Position numbers and translations under genes: made by a program | Assembly (NCBI GenBank): GCA_019637435.1 | Contig: JAHBVO010000001.1 | Span: 992,001 to 1,056,000 of the forward strand | DNA length: 64,000 nt | DNA from: Candidatus Obscuribacterales bacterium | GTDB lineage: Bacteria > Cyanobacteriota > Vampirovibrionia > Obscuribacterales > Obscuribacteraceae | Direction of reading: 5' to 3' | In this document: positions 18,559 to 28,204 of the stretch, piece by piece | How positions within the stretch are numbered: position 1 is the stretch's first letter | Layout: each line of letters begins with the position of its first letter | The notes under the pieces: generated by a model | What the model saw: the letters and a program-made list of their open reading frames with translations, nothing else | The model's database searches: none | What the model was told of the DNA's origin: nothing

Positions 18559-18802
18559 GATGTTTCCTGGATTTTTGACATTTTCATTGTAGCGCGATAA
18601 ATGCAATTTGCAATTGAATCGCCTTGTGTGGCACCACTTATGATCGGAACTATATGTGGTGCATATTTGTTTGGGTCTTAAACGGAGGCGAATGGGTGTG
18701 AATCGTTCGCTTTGAAAGTGAGGGTGGTTCAAAACTGTTTTATGCAAATAAGTTCACCGACAGCATTCGCTGCAGATGTTAGATGCTGGAAACCCTCTCC
18801 GG

Positions 18803-20191
18803 CTATTTCTTTCCGGCTAAACCAAAAATAGCGATTTCAAGATTGTTGCGTGCTTCGCTTAAATGCGGATTTAAGCGAAGCGCCAGCTGCAATTGGGTCA
18901 CTGCCGAAGCGACATCACCCATGCCGTACAGCGCCCAGCCCAGGTCGTTGCGTGCATGCGGATTGAGCGGATCGAGGTTGACCGCTTGCTGAAATTCTTG
19001 AACAGCTCCGGAAAGATCGCTGTTGGCGTGCAGGGCGCGCCCTAGCGCTATATGACTGTCCGCCGAGGTTGGATCTAACAATGTCGCCTGGCGAGCCGTT
19101 CTCAGAGCGCTTTGATTTTCTTTCTTGGCGAGCAATGCTCTCGTCAATGCCACGTGAGCTTTTGCGGAATTCGGCATCACTGAAACACCCTGGCGTGCAG
19201 CTTTCACAGCGCCATCGTAGTCTTGAACGACAACCAGAGCTTCGGACAGACCGGAAAGTCCATCAGGTGTCGGTTTTGCCTCGTTGGCTCGGCGGAACTC
19301 GTCGATTGCTTCCGATATGCCGCCATGTCTCATGAGGCTTTCGCCGAAGAACACTCGAGCATCGGCGAAATTCGGATCGATCTCGATTGCTCGCTGAAAT
19401 TCAACCTGAGCAGCCGACTGATCTCCAGCCTCGTCGAGCAGGCGGGCGAGCAATGTGTGACCGATAACATCATCCGGTCTGAGTGCGATTGCGCGCTTCA
19501 TCTCGGTTGCGGCTCCCTCGTAATCGCCGGCCAGGTATAGATGGCATCCGAGGCGAATGCGAAGCGAAGGGTCTTGTGGCTTGTCTGTCACCATTCGGCG
19601 CAGTTTCACCATCAGATCACCAACAGTGCGTAAGTCCGTGTGCGTCAAATCCGTTCTGAACAGATCAACAAGCGTTACCTCTTTTGGTTGCTTCTTTGCA
19701 GAAGTCGCCGCCTTCGAGGGGGTTTTGGATTTCCCCGATTGAGGTTTGGTCTGTAATTTTGTTTCGTTGCCGCCGGCAGTTGTTTCAACGCTCTTGTCCG
19801 CAGCCGGCGTCTCTCTTGCAGGCTTTGCGCTGCTGCTGACCGGGGTCTGGGACTGAGTCGTCGCTGACGGCTCGATTTGCTCTTGCGCCTCTTTGTCCTG
19901 GCTTGATTGCTCTTCGACCTGTTGGGCTCGCCGTTTCGCCTGTTCCTGCGCCTGGCTCTGAGTTTGCAAGTCTCCGGATTCTTCACCCTCTGCAGTCTTT
20001 TCGTCTTCAGTACTCGTGGTTTTTGACTTGCCGAGCCGCTTTCCTTTACCGAATACAAGTGCGTTCAAGTTTCCGAAAGTCGCATTCTGCAGCATCGGAG
20101 TCGCCCAGGCAGGCTCTGTTGAAACCGAAACGCTGTAAGCAATTACAACGATCAGTCCGCTGAATGTCGACTTCATCCATTGTGATTTCAT
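18803..20191 (-). CDS. TPR-repeat envelope protein
   Basis: 462 aa. An N-terminal hydrophobic segment (FSGLIVVIAYSVSVS...AWA) acts as signal peptide or anchor. Residues ~45-170 are a Lys/Glu/Gln/Ser/Thr-rich, low-complexity linker; residues ~180-455 hold about seven tetratricopeptide repeats with the usual W/L-G-Y-A-P spacing (e.g. RLGCHLYLAGDYEGAATEMKRA, DLGWALYGMGDVASAVTQLQ). TPR arrays scaffold protein complexes. It lies 244 bp upstream of the secretin on the same strand, so a role in secretin assembly (as PilF/PilW-type TPR proteins have) is possible but unproven. Confidence 0.85.
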   Translation of the reverse strand: MKSQWMKSTFSGLIVVIAYSVSVSTEPAWATPMLQNATFGNLNALVFGKGKRLGKSKTTSTEDEKTAEGEESGDLQTQSQAQEQAKRRAQQVEEQSSQDKEAQEQIEPSATTQSQTPVSSSAKPARETPAADKSVETTAGGNETKLQTKPQSGKSKTPSKAATSAKKQPKEVTLVDLFRTDLTHTDLRTVGDLMVKLRRMVTDKPQDPSLRIRLGCHLYLAGDYEGAATEMKRAIALRPDDVIGHTLLARLLDEAGDQSAAQVEFQRAIEIDPNFADARVFFGESLMRHGGISEAIDEFRRANEAKPTPDGLSGLSEALVVVQDYDGAVKAARQGVSVMPNSAKAHVALTRALLAKKENQSALRTARQATLLDPTSADSHIALGRALHANSDLSGAVQEFQQAVNLDPLNPHARNDLGWALYGMGDVASAVTQLQLALRLNPHLSEARNNLEIAIFGLAGKK

Positions 20192-20294
20192 TCGGAAAAC
20201 CTCGGCTGTTGCCGCAGATGGCGAAATGAGGAGCTTAGCATGTTATTCTTGCACTAGCTGAGATGAACTTCCTGAAGCGCGTTTGAGAAACGGC

Positions 20295-21464
20295 ATGATT
20301 AATACGGCCGCAAGGCAAACCTATATCACTTCTGCATACATCCATATCCCGTTTTGCTCGCACAAATGTGAGTTTTGCGATTTTGCTGCGGTGGCGGGAT
20401 TGTCACATCTGGAAGACGAATACACAGAAATCATTTGCAAAGAAATAGCCGAGCGGACTGCAAAGATCGATCAGACCGCTACACCAATTAAGCTGTCTAC
20501 GCTGTTCTTCGGTGGTGGCACTCCAGGTTTGGCGAACCCGCATAATCTCGAAAAGATGATCAAGACGTTGTCGAAGACCGCCGAGATTGACAGTTCTCTT
20601 GAGTTCTCGATTGAAACTACCCCTCACGCGATTACCAGGGAGAAATTGCAGGCCTGGAAAGACATGGGTATCAACCGCGTCTCCATAGGAATTGAGTCGC
20701 TCAACGATTCTGAGCTCAGGGCGATCGGACGTGACCATACACGCGCACAAGCCTTGCAAGGACTTGAGTTAGCGAGTTCTGTGTTCGACAACATCAATGT
20801 CGATTTTATGTACGGTCTTCCCACTCAGACGATTGAAAGTTGGCAGAATACTCTTGACGAGCTGGTTTCCATCACTCAAGAAAATTCTGCAGTCACCCAC
20901 GTTTCATCCTACTGCCTCGAACTCGCTATCAATTCGCCCTTGCTGTCTCGTTTCCCGCGTAGTTCCCAGGCGTATCCAGCGGACGATAACATGGTCGAGT
21001 TTTTCGAAGCCTTATTGAAAACGCTTACCAATGCGGGTTTCGACCACTACGAAGTTTCAAACTTTGCTCTTCCTGGTTTTGCCTGCGAACACAATATGGT
21101 TTACTGGCGCAACATCCCATATCTCGCTTTCGGAGTTGGAGCGCACCGCTACGTGGGTGGTGTGCGGAGCGCCAACTACAAGAGTCTCGCTCGCTACATG
21201 CGCGAATATATGGGCGACGAAATGCACGAAGTGATCGATGACAGTACCCGTGTCAAAGAAGCCATCATGCTCGGGCTGCGGATGCGGCGGGGGATAGATG
21301 TGGTGGAGTTCGAGCAGGAATACGGCGTTAACTTGGCGAAAGACTTCGGTCGTCAAATTGCCAAGCTCGAGTCCGGTGGATTCGTCGAATTTGATGGGAA
21401 ACAGCTCCGAATATCTGACGCCGGCGTGTTTATGAGCAATGCGATTCTGTCGGAATTCATGTAA
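20295..21464 (+). CDS. hemW: HemW-type radical SAM heme chaperone
   Basis: The CxxxCxxC cluster (FCSHKCEFCDF) appears near the N-terminus, followed by FFGGGTPGL, SIETTPHAIT, GINRVSIGIESL and the HemW-type YLAFGVGAHRYVGGVRSANY segment. HemW (~380-400 aa), formerly annotated as oxygen-independent coproporphyrinogen oxidase, inserts heme into respiratory proteins and lacks the extra cysteine of true HemN, as here. An ATG at 20295 is preferred; a TTG at 20283 is in frame. Stands alone between divergent and unrelated genes. Confidence 0.9.
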   Translation: MINTAARQTYITSAYIHIPFCSHKCEFCDFAAVAGLSHLEDEYTEIICKEIAERTAKIDQTATPIKLSTLFFGGGTPGLANPHNLEKMIKTLSKTAEIDSSLEFSIETTPHAITREKLQAWKDMGINRVSIGIESLNDSELRAIGRDHTRAQALQGLELASSVFDNINVDFMYGLPTQTIESWQNTLDELVSITQENSAVTHVSSYCLELAINSPLLSRFPRSSQAYPADDNMVEFFEALLKTLTNAGFDHYEVSNFALPGFACEHNMVYWRNIPYLAFGVGAHRYVGGVRSANYKSLARYMREYMGDEMHEVIDDSTRVKEAIMLGLRMRRGIDVVEFEQEYGVNLAKDFGRQIAKLESGGFVEFDGKQLRISDAGVFMSNAILSEFM

Positions 21465-21653
21465 ACAGTTTCAGCCGCTCTCGTTACATTGAAATCGCAA
21501 TCTCCGACTGGCTGCCGCATAGCGACTGCCTGCGTCAAATAATATGGTCGTTTAGTGGCGATAAGGTAGGGGTATGGAGATCTCGGCATATAAAAGTTAA
21601 AGCTCAAGAAGACCTTCTTTTTAGATGCCGTGGTGACCGTCGCGAGGTTTACT

Positions 21654-23279
21654 TTGAAAGTCTGTCCTAAGTGCCAAGACGAGTTCGACGACAATGAAAC
21701 AGAGTGTCCCAACGATAAGACCACTCTGAAATCAGAGCGTGATGCTCTGGTTGGACAGAAGCTTGGCAATAATCAACGCTATGAAGTAAAAGCAGTGCTG
21801 GGACGAGGAGGAATGGGAGTCGTCTATCGAGCCTACGACGAACAGACCGACCGGATAGTCGCGATCAAAATGCTTCACTCTCATAAAGTCGCTGATTCCG
21901 AAGCGCTGAAGCGGTTCACGCGCGAAGCGAAAACAGTTGCTCAGGTCAAACATCACCACATTGTCACTCTGTTCGATTTCGGCATGTACAAAGCGCAGCC
22001 GTTTATCGTCATGGATTTTTTACAGGGCCGCAGTCTCAAGGACGAGTTGCAGCGCATCGGTCCATTTCCATTCGACCGCGCATCTAAGATTTTTACTCAA
22101 GTATTTGAAGCTCTCGAATGCGCCCACGAGCAAAAGGTTGTTCACCGCGACTTGAAGCCGGAAAACATTTTGCTGAGTAAGCACGGTGACGAAGAAGACT
22201 GGGTGAAAATAGTCGACTTCGGATTGTCGAAATTGCGAGATGAGAATCAGGAAGAAAACCATATAATCACCAAGGCTGGTGACGTCTGCGGAAGTCCGCC
22301 TTACATGAGTCCGGAGCAGTGCTACGCCACGTCGGTTATAGACCCACGCAGCGACATCTACTCGATGGGAATTGTTGTTTACGAGGTGCTTTCTGCGAAG
22401 CTTCCATACAAAGCGAAGTCCGCTATTGAGATGATGGACTGTCATCTTTACGCGCAACCGATTCCATTCTGTGATGTTGCGTCGGAGCTGAAAGGGTGCA
22501 ACGAGACTACTTACGTTTTGAAAAAAGCACTGCACAAGGAGCCGGAAAACCGCTACCAGACTTGTGCAGAGTTCGCTAAAGAATTAAGAGATGCCTTGCG
22601 TCGTGACTGGCCTAAAGTCAGATCATATCGCTACCGGCTTGAAGATGTGACTTTCCAGGATTTAGAGAGCGAAGCTCAGGCACTGGAGACCGGCGAACAT
22701 CCGGCGCTTGATTTTGCGTCAGTGGGTGCCAATGCGGTTCAAGACGTGATCAACGAGATGCGCACCGAGACCGCCGTGCACAGGAGTCAGGAGACCCAAC
22801 CGTACAGACCGCAGCAGGTAGTTCAGCAGCAGCATCACGACGACGCAGAGATGGAAGACGAGAAGCAAAGCTTTTTACAGAAACTTATGTCACTCTTCAA
22901 GCGCGAAGAAGAAGAGGACGACGAAGATGAGGTCGAGCCGCAATTCGGCTACAGCAATTGCCCGTTTTGCTCCGCTCCGGTGAAAGCGCGGCTGCGTTTT
23001 TGCGTCAACTGTCAGAGGCAGCTTCCATCGGTTCAAGAATTCTCGAAACTGCGCTTGCAGAACGGCCGCTTTGCGATGCAGAAGAATATGAAACAAGAAG
23101 AGCCCAAAGGCTTTAGCCGTCGGGCGAAGATGCGCAGCTCTAGCCCAGGCGCTTCGGCGTTTCAAAAGATGCTGACGTTCATCTTGATTTGTGCGCTCGG
23201 CTATGGCGGCTACAAAGCGTACACCGACAAGAATTTTACCAAGAACATTCAGAAGATGATGAAGACCGCGATGAAGTAA
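21654..23279 (+). CDS. Ser/Thr protein kinase with N- and C-terminal zinc ribbons and a membrane anchor
   Basis: Start TTG 21654 has CGAGG upstream and gives a natural MKVCPKC N-terminus; a GTG at 21630 is the alternative. Order: zinc ribbon (CPKCQDEFDDNETECPND, residues ~3-21), kinase domain ~40-310 with GRGGMGVVY glycine loop, VAIKML lysine, HRDLKPEN catalytic loop, VDFGLSK and SPPYMSPEQ activation segment; then an acidic Gln-rich linker, a second ribbon (CPFCSAPVKARLRFCVNC) near 435-458, a basic stretch and a transmembrane helix near 503. All catalytic residues are present, so it should be active. No adjacent phosphatase. Ends 6 nt before a palindromic element. Confidence 0.93.
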   Translation: MKVCPKCQDEFDDNETECPNDKTTLKSERDALVGQKLGNNQRYEVKAVLGRGGMGVVYRAYDEQTDRIVAIKMLHSHKVADSEALKRFTREAKTVAQVKHHHIVTLFDFGMYKAQPFIVMDFLQGRSLKDELQRIGPFPFDRASKIFTQVFEALECAHEQKVVHRDLKPENILLSKHGDEEDWVKIVDFGLSKLRDENQEENHIITKAGDVCGSPPYMSPEQCYATSVIDPRSDIYSMGIVVYEVLSAKLPYKAKSAIEMMDCHLYAQPIPFCDVASELKGCNETTYVLKKALHKEPENRYQTCAEFAKELRDALRRDWPKVRSYRYRLEDVTFQDLESEAQALETGEHPALDFASVGANAVQDVINEMRTETAVHRSQETQPYRPQQVVQQQHHDDAEMEDEKQSFLQKLMSLFKREEEEDDEDEVEPQFGYSNCPFCSAPVKARLRFCVNCQRQLPSVQEFSKLRLQNGRFAMQKNMKQEEPKGFSRRAKMRSSSPGASAFQKMLTFILICALGYGGYKAYTDKNFTKNIQKMMKTAMK

Positions 23280-23285
23280 GTCTGA

Positions 23286-23306
23286 TTGCCACCATATGCG
23301 GTGGCG
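23286..23306. repeat. palindromic element copy C, just after the kinase gene
   Basis: TTGCCACCATATGCGGTGGC begins 6 nt after the kinase stop. Its CACCATATGCGGTGGCG core (17 bases) is identical at 62348-62364 and, apart from one base, recurs inverted at 51229-51246. GCCACC and GGTGGC can pair. Confidence 0.6.
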
Positions 23307-23336
23307 AGCTGGCTCGTGCTCTTCCGGCTCGCAAAC

Positions 23337-23636
23337 TCAGCTCGGGCGATAGACGCCCTTCATGTTCTGTCCGATGCGGAAACCCTGAATCAGATTGTGG
23401 CGCATCATCTGATAGAGTTCATGCAATGTCTCTTGATCGTTTATGCCGTGCTTGGTCGCAATGGTGTTCACTTGATCCATTGCAACAGCTGAAAAATAAA
23501 CTAGAACATCATCATGCACTTCGCCGCGACCCTGGTTGGGCAAACGCAGTACGGCGCGTCCGAATTCGTTGGTGAATGCGTCAGCCAGTTCGGCCGTCAG
23601 TAAATCCGAGTAAAAATTTTCTGCTTTCATTGCCAT
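23337..23636 (-). CDS. small conserved-looking protein of unknown function
   Basis: 99 aa, acidic N-terminus, no signal peptide or membrane helix, predicted mostly helical; codon use like neighbouring genes. Starts at ATG 23636 (or ATG 23630). Lies on the opposite strand between the kinase and the uracil-DNA glycosylase, starting 32 nt after the latter's stop, so the two could be co-transcribed. No domain recognised. Confidence 0.55.
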   Translation of the reverse strand: MAMKAENFYSDLLTAELADAFTNEFGRAVLRLPNQGRGEVHDDVLVYFSAVAMDQVNTIATKHGINDQETLHELYQMMRHNLIQGFRIGQNMKGVYRPS

Positions 23637-23668
23637 GTTTAGCTCACAGTTCCTTCGTAAGAGTGGGC

Positions 23669-24301
23669 TTACGTTGATAACCCTTCCAGAGCATCAAGTT
23701 GTTTTCTAACTTCTTTAATATCTTGCCACATGAGCCACTTCGGGCTGCCGACTTCACGTGAGTCATTACGCAGCAAATAAGACGGATGGAATATGGTCAT
23801 TACTTTAGCACCGTTCTTGAAATCAGACCATGTGCCGCGGACCTTGCTTATTGGGTTTTTAACTTGAAGCACGTGTTGCATCGCTGTCGAGCCAGCCAGC
23901 AAAATTAGTTTTGGATTTACAAATTCAATTTGCGCTTCAAGAAAACCTTTGCAGGCTGCGGCTTCCGCAGGAGTCGGGACGCGATTGCCCGGAGGTCTGC
24001 ATTTCACGACGTTGCAGATATAAACGTCTTTGTCCTTATCAATGCCGCCGGATTCTAGAATTTTGTCGAGCAACTTTCCTGCGCGTCCAACGAACGGAAC
24101 GCCCTGTTCATCCTCGTTTTGACCAGGTCCCTCACCGATGATCATTAATTTAGCTTGGGGATTGCCCCGGAAAAGTACTACGGAATTTCGCGTTTTGCAC
24201 AGATCGCAGGCGCGGCACGAACGCGCTACTTCGTACATGGCATCAAGGTTTTCATAACCCGATAGTCCATTGAGACTTAATTGTTCGGTTGCATTCGTCA
24301 T
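23669..24301 (-). CDS. uracil-DNA glycosylase, family 4 (iron-sulfur type)
   Basis: Removes uracil from DNA in base-excision repair. The 210-aa protein shows the family-4 signature: the CRACDLC start of the iron-sulfur binding set near residue 29, IIGEGPGQNEDEQGVPFVGRAG (active-site loop), NVVKCRPPGNR with a further cluster cysteine, C117, and the C-terminal FHPSYLLRN motif. Length and motifs match thermophile-type and bacterial UDG4. Confidence 0.93.
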   Translation of the reverse strand: MTNATEQLSLNGLSGYENLDAMYEVARSCRACDLCKTRNSVVLFRGNPQAKLMIIGEGPGQNEDEQGVPFVGRAGKLLDKILESGGIDKDKDVYICNVVKCRPPGNRVPTPAEAAACKGFLEAQIEFVNPKLILLAGSTAMQHVLQVKNPISKVRGTWSDFKNGAKVMTIFHPSYLLRNDSREVGSPKWLMWQDIKEVRKQLDALEGLST

Positions 24302-24499
24302 AACTTTTTTGCTCGCAACATTTCTGATCGATCCGATAATCGCCGGTTTATTTGCCGTCGCATTTCAAAGTCACATCCAACTTTCGTTGGGATATATATT
24401 GGCGGCAAAACTTCAACGATCTATTTAGTCGATCGCGAGCAACGATACCTTAGTCGAATCTTCTCGACCCGGATCCAGTCGATATCGAATCTGTATGTT

Positions 24500-25429
24500 C
24501 TAGCCGACAGCTTCCGGAGCGATCAGTTGAAGCGGCGCTGACATAGCTGGTTTTTGCAATCTGCGCAAAACGAATGCTGCGGTCAGTTCGTTTAGTGAAA
24601 CACTTTGAACCTGTCCGACGTTTTGCTTCAAGCAACGGCTCGCGACTCTACCAAACGTTTCCGCATCGCCGGTGGTCGCAAACTTTGTGGACAGATACGC
24701 GTCGGGCTGCACGCTCAAGGCGCCGGTCGACTTGCCGGAGATAGACGTAGCCAGGCAATCAGCGGGGTCGATTATGAGAGCCGGATAATTGCCCATGCCG
24801 GCAAGAACATTTTTCAGCGCTGCGTCCAAAAATGGATAGTGAGTGCAGCCATAAACAATGGCTTCGACTTCTTGATCGATTAACTCCTTCACATAAGGCT
24901 TTAACGCTTCTTGCGCTTCATGCGCATCGCCAAGTCCGGCTTCCACAACCGGTACTAAGAGCGGGCATCCGATCTCAGTTACTTGAATCGATGTATCTAT
25001 GGATTTGATTATGTTGGAAAACGCTTTTTTACGTGCCGTGGCAGCAGTCGCCAGTACCCCAACCTTTTTGATACCGCGCTGGGCAATCAAAGCTGCGGTC
25101 GGATCGATCAAATCGAGAACCGGAACTGGTGCGTAGCTGACCAGCTGTTCTTTACCGGCTGCCGTACTGGTGTTGCAAGCCATGATGATCGCGTCGATAT
25201 TGTGCTGCAAGAGCCAACTAGTAAGTTGTTTCACATAAGAGGTGATCTGACGGTCCGGCCGGTTACCGTAGGGACAACGCAATGTGTCACCTATATAAAC
25301 GAATTCTTTCTCGCCACTATAATCGAGTCTGGAGACCAGGCTGCGAAGCACTGAAAGCCCGCCCACGCCCGAATCGAAAAGTCCGATCCGCTTTATATTT
25401 CTCCAGGTCAACCCTGAGCACTGAATCAT
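24500..25429 (-). CDS. murI: glutamate racemase
   Basis: Supplies D-glutamate for peptidoglycan. GLFDSGVGGLSV near the N-terminus, IIMACNTSTAAG (first catalytic Cys) and YGCTHYPFL (second Cys) are all present and correctly spaced. 309 aa includes a ~10-residue N-terminal extension and an extra C-terminal tail of ~40 residues. The ATG at 25429 is the only ATG before the conserved start. Confidence 0.95.
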   Translation of the reverse strand: MIQCSGLTWRNIKRIGLFDSGVGGLSVLRSLVSRLDYSGEKEFVYIGDTLRCPYGNRPDRQITSYVKQLTSWLLQHNIDAIIMACNTSTAAGKEQLVSYAPVPVLDLIDPTAALIAQRGIKKVGVLATAATARKKAFSNIIKSIDTSIQVTEIGCPLLVPVVEAGLGDAHEAQEALKPYVKELIDQEVEAIVYGCTHYPFLDAALKNVLAGMGNYPALIIDPADCLATSISGKSTGALSVQPDAYLSTKFATTGDAETFGRVASRCLKQNVGQVQSVSLNELTAAFVLRRLQKPAMSAPLQLIAPEAVG

Positions 25430-25626
25430 GTAGGTGATGGACTCCCTGCTGGGTGGTAATGAGATTCGTTTCCGACGACCGGACGTTCTGTTAACGCCGC
25501 CACAGTCTTATCTTAGGAGAGACTCGCCTCATTGCCTGTTAATTCTGATTCTCAAGCGGTTAATCCTTGGTAAATTGTTGCTTGCGCAACTACCAAGGTC
25601 CCCCTTTTCGATATAGCTTCGGACCG

Positions 25627-27966
25627 CTAATTGCTCTTGATTCCGAGCCCTTTGTGTACCAGCGATTTAGCACGCGGAATGGTGCTGCCGACTTCCGTAC
25701 CGAGGGAGTCGTTGTTGTCGCTGGGCGAATCTGAAGCCCTGTTCACTTTACCGGCGGCGACAGCGGAATGCTGTTTCAAGTAGAGAATAGCACCTTTGGT
25801 TAGCGCCCCTGCTATTTTTTCTTGATAATCCTCTGATACTAATTTGTCACGCTCACCTTTGTTTGAAATGAAGCCCACTTCAGCGAGTACGGCTGGTACC
25901 TCGGCTCGGTTTACAACGTAAAACTTCGCTTTTCTAATGTTGCGATTAGGCGCGTCCAATTCACTCACCAGACTCTCGTGGATGCTCTGGGCAAGCGCTC
26001 TACTCATGTCTGTCTGGTAGTAAGTTTCGATACCGTGAATATCATTTGTGCTTTCCAGCGAATTGATGTGCACGCTGAGAAACATATCAGGCTTCGTCGT
26101 ATTGGTGATGGTGACTCGATCTTGCAACGTGACGAATGTGTCGTCTGACCTGGTCATTATCACCTTGATTCCGCTTGCCGCCAGTTTAGCTCTGGTCTTT
26201 TGGGCGATAGCAAGTGTCAACTCTTTTTCTTTGACGAAACCGCGTTGCGCTCCCGGATCAGATCCGCCATGACCAGCATCGAGAACGAGAACGGTTCCAG
26301 GAGGGGCAGTTAGACCAGCCACCGGATCGGCAGCTTCTCCGATTACGAATGAGAGTTCGTTCACGCTGCCTGCTTCGCCGGGGATGACTGCGACGTTTTC
26401 GCCAGCAAGGTCGAGAACCAGACGCCCTGTGTTTTTCGTCGGATCTGGTGCGCCGACACGAATCGCTTTTAAATGATCTAAATGGTCCGGTTGTGGAACT
26501 ACCGCGTCACTCACGCCGCGTTGATCTTGCAAGTCGATCACGAAGCGCTCCGGATTGTGCAGTCTAAAGCTCGTGTAATTCAAATCGCCCTTGTCCGGCG
26601 AAACAATTTTGATTGTGTACCCTTTTGTTGAATTCTGAGTGAGAACGACTGATGGAGGCTGCTTTGACTCTTCAGTAGAAGGTTGGCTGTCCTGAGCGCT
26701 CTTGGATGTGTCTTCTGCCGAAGACGGGTTTTGGTTTCTTTGTGAGACGTCCTCAATATTGGATGCTGTTCCCTTTGCTTTCGCTGCTTCGTTGAGGTTC
26801 CCGTTAATCTGATCGTTTTCGGGAGCGAGCAAGGCCTTGGTTTTATCTTTTACTTTATTGAACCAGGTGTTGAAACCGGCGCCACCAGCTGTGGTTGCTT
26901 GAACTTCAGCACCGCCTTGAGCGATTTCAGTTTCAGAAGACTTTTGATTGATCTGCTTTGGATTCATAGCCGCGACCACCGGCGCCGCCTTCACTAGCGG
27001 TATGCGCTGTGGCGCCCTTGGTGGGGTTTTGTCGAATGTTCTAGAGTCGGTTTGTTTGATGCCATTTATCTTGGGAAGGTTTTCGGCTATGGGGTCGGTT
27101 TTCTTTGCGACTGTTTTTTCAGAATTTAGTTGTGAAACCCCTTTCACCTCAATCGGTTTCGAACCACCAGTGGTGCCGATGTCCAAGCTTGCCGGTTTTG
27201 CGGAAAGCTCAACTGATTGGTCTCGTATGATTTTGAGACCATGCTCTTCTTGTGAGTCGATAGTTGGCTCCGGCAATGCAGGACGTAAGCCAAGGTAGTT
27301 GGAGGACGGTCCTTCCGGCTCCGTTCGACCATCCGGGTTTCTCGTTATATCTCGCGGTTGAGCGGTAAGTGCGCCGGGCGAACTCGCCGGCTGTTTATAG
27401 TTTGTTTGGTAAGCACGCCTGCGCGCGAAACCTGGTGCCGCTGGAGGCATGTTGCTGGATGCCAGGGGGACGGACGAAGCGCCAGGTTTTGGCCACTTCA
27501 CTACCAGACTTCCTGCACCGGAGACGAAATTTACGTTCTTCAGTTTGTCCGCGTCGCTCGAGACGATGGCAATTCTGAATACAGGTGGATTTTCTTGAAA
27601 ACGCCCAATGCGGACAAGCTTGATGCCATCTTCCGCTGCACTGCCCGTGGTGGCTCCCGGAAAGTTGTGAACGTTAATTACCTTTGTAGAACCAGGGAAG
27701 ACCACATTATTGAAGTCGGCGACGAGAACTGTGTTTCCGCTTTCTCCCTGAAGAAATTGTATTATCGGACGCGGTAGTGGTTTCTTGATCGCTGTTGTGA
27801 TCACCGCTGAGCCGCGCGCGCGATCTTCTTTGACATCGACGATCGTATTAAGTCCCGCATTTGATTGCGCCATAACGGCGCACGGGCTGCAAGATATTAA
27901 GGCGATTAAAAATGAGAGCTGAGCAATCCGCACGATATTCTTTTTAACAGGTAAACATTGCAACAT
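25627..27966 (-). CDS. N-acetylmuramoyl-L-alanine amidase with AMIN domains
   Basis: Cleaves the peptide from MurNAc in peptidoglycan, typically during cell separation. A signal peptide (MLQCLPVKKN, hydrophobic core, VMAQS) is followed by an AMIN-like beta domain (~40-155), a long Pro/Lys/Gln/Ser linker with a second AMIN-like stretch near 450-545 (KGYTIKIVSPDKGDLNYTSF), and a C-terminal Amidase_3 zinc domain from ~560: LVLDAGHGGSDPGAQRG, DRVTITN, FLSVHINS and VLAEVGFISN. AMIN domains target such enzymes to the septum or pole. 779 aa, longer than usual because of the linker. Confidence 0.92.
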   Translation of the reverse strand: MLQCLPVKKNIVRIAQLSFLIALISCSPCAVMAQSNAGLNTIVDVKEDRARGSAVITTAIKKPLPRPIIQFLQGESGNTVLVADFNNVVFPGSTKVINVHNFPGATTGSAAEDGIKLVRIGRFQENPPVFRIAIVSSDADKLKNVNFVSGAGSLVVKWPKPGASSVPLASSNMPPAAPGFARRRAYQTNYKQPASSPGALTAQPRDITRNPDGRTEPEGPSSNYLGLRPALPEPTIDSQEEHGLKIIRDQSVELSAKPASLDIGTTGGSKPIEVKGVSQLNSEKTVAKKTDPIAENLPKINGIKQTDSRTFDKTPPRAPQRIPLVKAAPVVAAMNPKQINQKSSETEIAQGGAEVQATTAGGAGFNTWFNKVKDKTKALLAPENDQINGNLNEAAKAKGTASNIEDVSQRNQNPSSAEDTSKSAQDSQPSTEESKQPPSVVLTQNSTKGYTIKIVSPDKGDLNYTSFRLHNPERFVIDLQDQRGVSDAVVPQPDHLDHLKAIRVGAPDPTKNTGRLVLDLAGENVAVIPGEAGSVNELSFVIGEAADPVAGLTAPPGTVLVLDAGHGGSDPGAQRGFVKEKELTLAIAQKTRAKLAASGIKVIMTRSDDTFVTLQDRVTITNTTKPDMFLSVHINSLESTNDIHGIETYYQTDMSRALAQSIHESLVSELDAPNRNIRKAKFYVVNRAEVPAVLAEVGFISNKGERDKLVSEDYQEKIAGALTKGAILYLKQHSAVAAGKVNRASDSPSDNNDSLGTEVGSTIPRAKSLVHKGLGIKSN

Positions 27967-28204
27967 GAATGTACCTTAACTTTCTAGTGCGGAGCAATTC
28001 TAACACTGACGCCAAGGCGCTCCAAAGGTTTCCGAGCGCTGCTTGAAAACTTGCGCGCCTCGAATTTGCCACCACCGGCGAAGCGTATATTAAATACGCT
28101 TTGAGAAGACCAGTAATAGATCCTGATAAATTACCGGAAGCTGACCGGCTTGCTGCTTTGCAAGCGGCGGACTCAGGCTGGTTACTAGAAGGGGAGTTTA
28201 CGGA

